Shown piece by piece: positions 63,256 through 64,000 of a DNA stretch of 64,000 nt. A program made the position numbers and the translations under genes. Position 1 is the stretch's first letter, and each line of letters starts with the position of its first letter. Below the pieces are notes generated by a model. The model saw only the letters and a list, made by a program, of their open reading frames with translations, was not told where the DNA came from and searched no databases. The stretch lies in the NCBI RefSeq assembly GCF_030123065.1, contig NZ_CP126093.1, positions 1,492,001-1,556,000 on the forward strand, written 5' to 3'. The DNA is from Neobacillus sp. DY30. GTDB taxonomy: Bacteria > Bacillota > Bacilli > Bacillales > Cytobacillaceae.

Positions 63256-63263
63256 ACAAAATT

Positions 63264-63290
63264 AAAGAGGCTGTGAAGCCAGCCTCTTTA
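63264..63290 (-). terminator. Terminator of the ric gene
   Basis: AAAGAGGCT and AGCCTCTTT, nine pairs with an 8-base loop; leftward it is followed by AATTTTGTG. Confidence 0.7.
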
Positions 63291-63293
63291 ATT

Positions 63294-63992
63294 TTAGAAA
63301 TATCTAGGGAATAAGATGTTATTTTCAAGATGAACATGCATAAATGTGAGTCCTTCTAGGTCTTCTAGCCGCTTATATACTAAACGGTATGTTCCACATG
63401 CGTCAGCTGGAAGCGTATAGTCAGATGTAATGGCACGAATCTGTCTAAGAATCTCACCTGCATGATCATGTTCTTTTTCTAACTCAATAATCATATTAAT
63501 CGCTTCTTCACGATTTTCAATCGTTCCGTCCTCAAGCTGCTTAATTATCGGAAAGACCACTGTTTCTTCTTTTGCCATATGCTCTATTAATTCTCTCTTA
63601 AATTCATAAAAAAGCTCGTAAACCTTTAATAACTCTGGGTGACTGTCACCATGAACACGAGAAACCTTTGTTACGTATGGACTAAGCAGTGATAATTCTT
63701 CTTCGGATGTACGGTGATAATGATTGATGACATGATCAATAATGGTATTAGAGTCGGATTTTGTCCAAACTTCTAAATCCGTTTCTGCCGAACTATTTTT
63801 TTCAAATACTAATCTAAGTTCCGCCATTATATCTTCTTCATTTATTCCATTAGCTGCGATTGCTTCAGATAATGGAATATTTCCTCCACAGCAAAAGTCG
63901 ATTCTGAATTTCTTAAACACGTCACTCGTTTTTGGCAGTTCATTAACGATATCTCTAACCAATGTATTTGTAGAAATAGGGAAAGTAATCAT
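63294..63992 (-). CDS. Iron-sulfur cluster repair di-iron protein Ric (ScdA/YtfE)
   Basis: A 232-residue protein with an N-terminal ScdA_N domain (FRIDFCCGG at about 29-37) and a hemerythrin-like four-helix domain whose His and Glu residues (HVINHYH, HMAKEE, EKEHDHAGEI, FMHVHLENN) bind two irons. Ric proteins repair clusters damaged by nitric oxide or oxidants. The start and part of its ribosome-binding site are at the window edge; the upstream region is outside. Confidence 0.93.
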   Translation of the reverse strand: MITFPISTNTLVRDIVNELPKTSDVFKKFRIDFCCGGNIPLSEAIAANGINEEDIMAELRLVFEKNSSAETDLEVWTKSDSNTIIDHVINHYHRTSEEELSLLSPYVTKVSRVHGDSHPELLKVYELFYEFKRELIEHMAKEETVVFPIIKQLEDGTIENREEAINMIIELEKEHDHAGEILRQIRAITSDYTLPADACGTYRLVYKRLEDLEGLTFMHVHLENNILFPRYF

Positions 63993-64000
63993 ATTTTCCT

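Noticed and set aside
1-64000. CRISPR arrays, tRNA or rRNA genes, prophage, intact transposons, att sites
   Set aside because: None seen: no regularly spaced direct repeats, no cloverleaf-like or rRNA sequence and no complete transposase or integrase gene.

Overview
The window is chromosomal DNA from an AT-rich, endospore-forming, low-GC Gram-positive rod of the family Bacillaceae. Gene content and order follow the Bacillus subtilis blocks prsA-scoC-trpP-hit-ecsABC, hemEHY, yhfI-lplJ-lcfB-yhfN, yhzC-comK, yhjD/E-sip-addBA-gerP, yisL-yisN-asnO and yitK-yitL-yitS-yitT-yitU-yitV-yitW. The pattern fits a Bacillus or Neobacillus-type species other than B. subtilis; that genus-level statement is inference. 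No rRNA, tRNA, CRISPR array, prophage or intact transposon was found.

Layout. 1-7.8 kb: secretion foldase PrsA, two tiny YjcZ spore peptides, the protease regulator ScoC, the tryptophan transporter TrpP behind a likely TRAP-binding leader, Hit, and the EcsABC transporter. A candidate structured RNA with three repeated stem-loops lies between hit and ecsA. 7.8-17.6 kb: an M20 amidohydrolase, a PAP2 phosphatase, a permease, the heme monooxygenase HmoB, the coproporphyrin-branch heme genes hemE-hemH-hemY, a metallo-hydrolase and lipoate ligase. 17.7-25.1 kb: an accessory-looking block of five ATP-grasp genes, four of them of the spore-coat YheC/YheD type, with an IS3-like relic inside. 25.2-33.2 kb: FadR-controlled lcfB, AzlCD, an M48 protease, YhzC/ComK, an LCP ligase, YhjE and signal peptidase I. 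33.3-42.7 kb: the AddAB recombination nuclease, then the six-gene gerP spore-coat permeability operon, including gerPD.

42.8-48 kb is the most unusual part. A complete-looking class I cyclic-di-GMP riboswitch precedes a shortened CpaF/TadA-type pilus ATPase with no other pilus genes nearby. Next come YisL and a tungsten/molybdenum aldehyde ferredoxin oxidoreductase with its own MoaD-like carrier, a small partner protein and a MoeB/ThiF-type activating enzyme. 48-60 kb: YisN, asparagine synthetase AsnO, a membrane-anchored alpha-amylase homologue that has lost all three catalytic residues, then a yit block. 60-64 kb: an anaerobic module of a radical SAM/SPASM protein, Fnr, MoaA and the iron-sulfur repair protein Ric.

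Working together: MoaA feeds molybdopterin synthesis that the AOR cluster can use; Fnr and Ric fit oxygen-limited or nitrosative conditions; ScoC and ComK are transition-state regulators; and YjcZ, YheC/D and GerP belong to the spore envelope.
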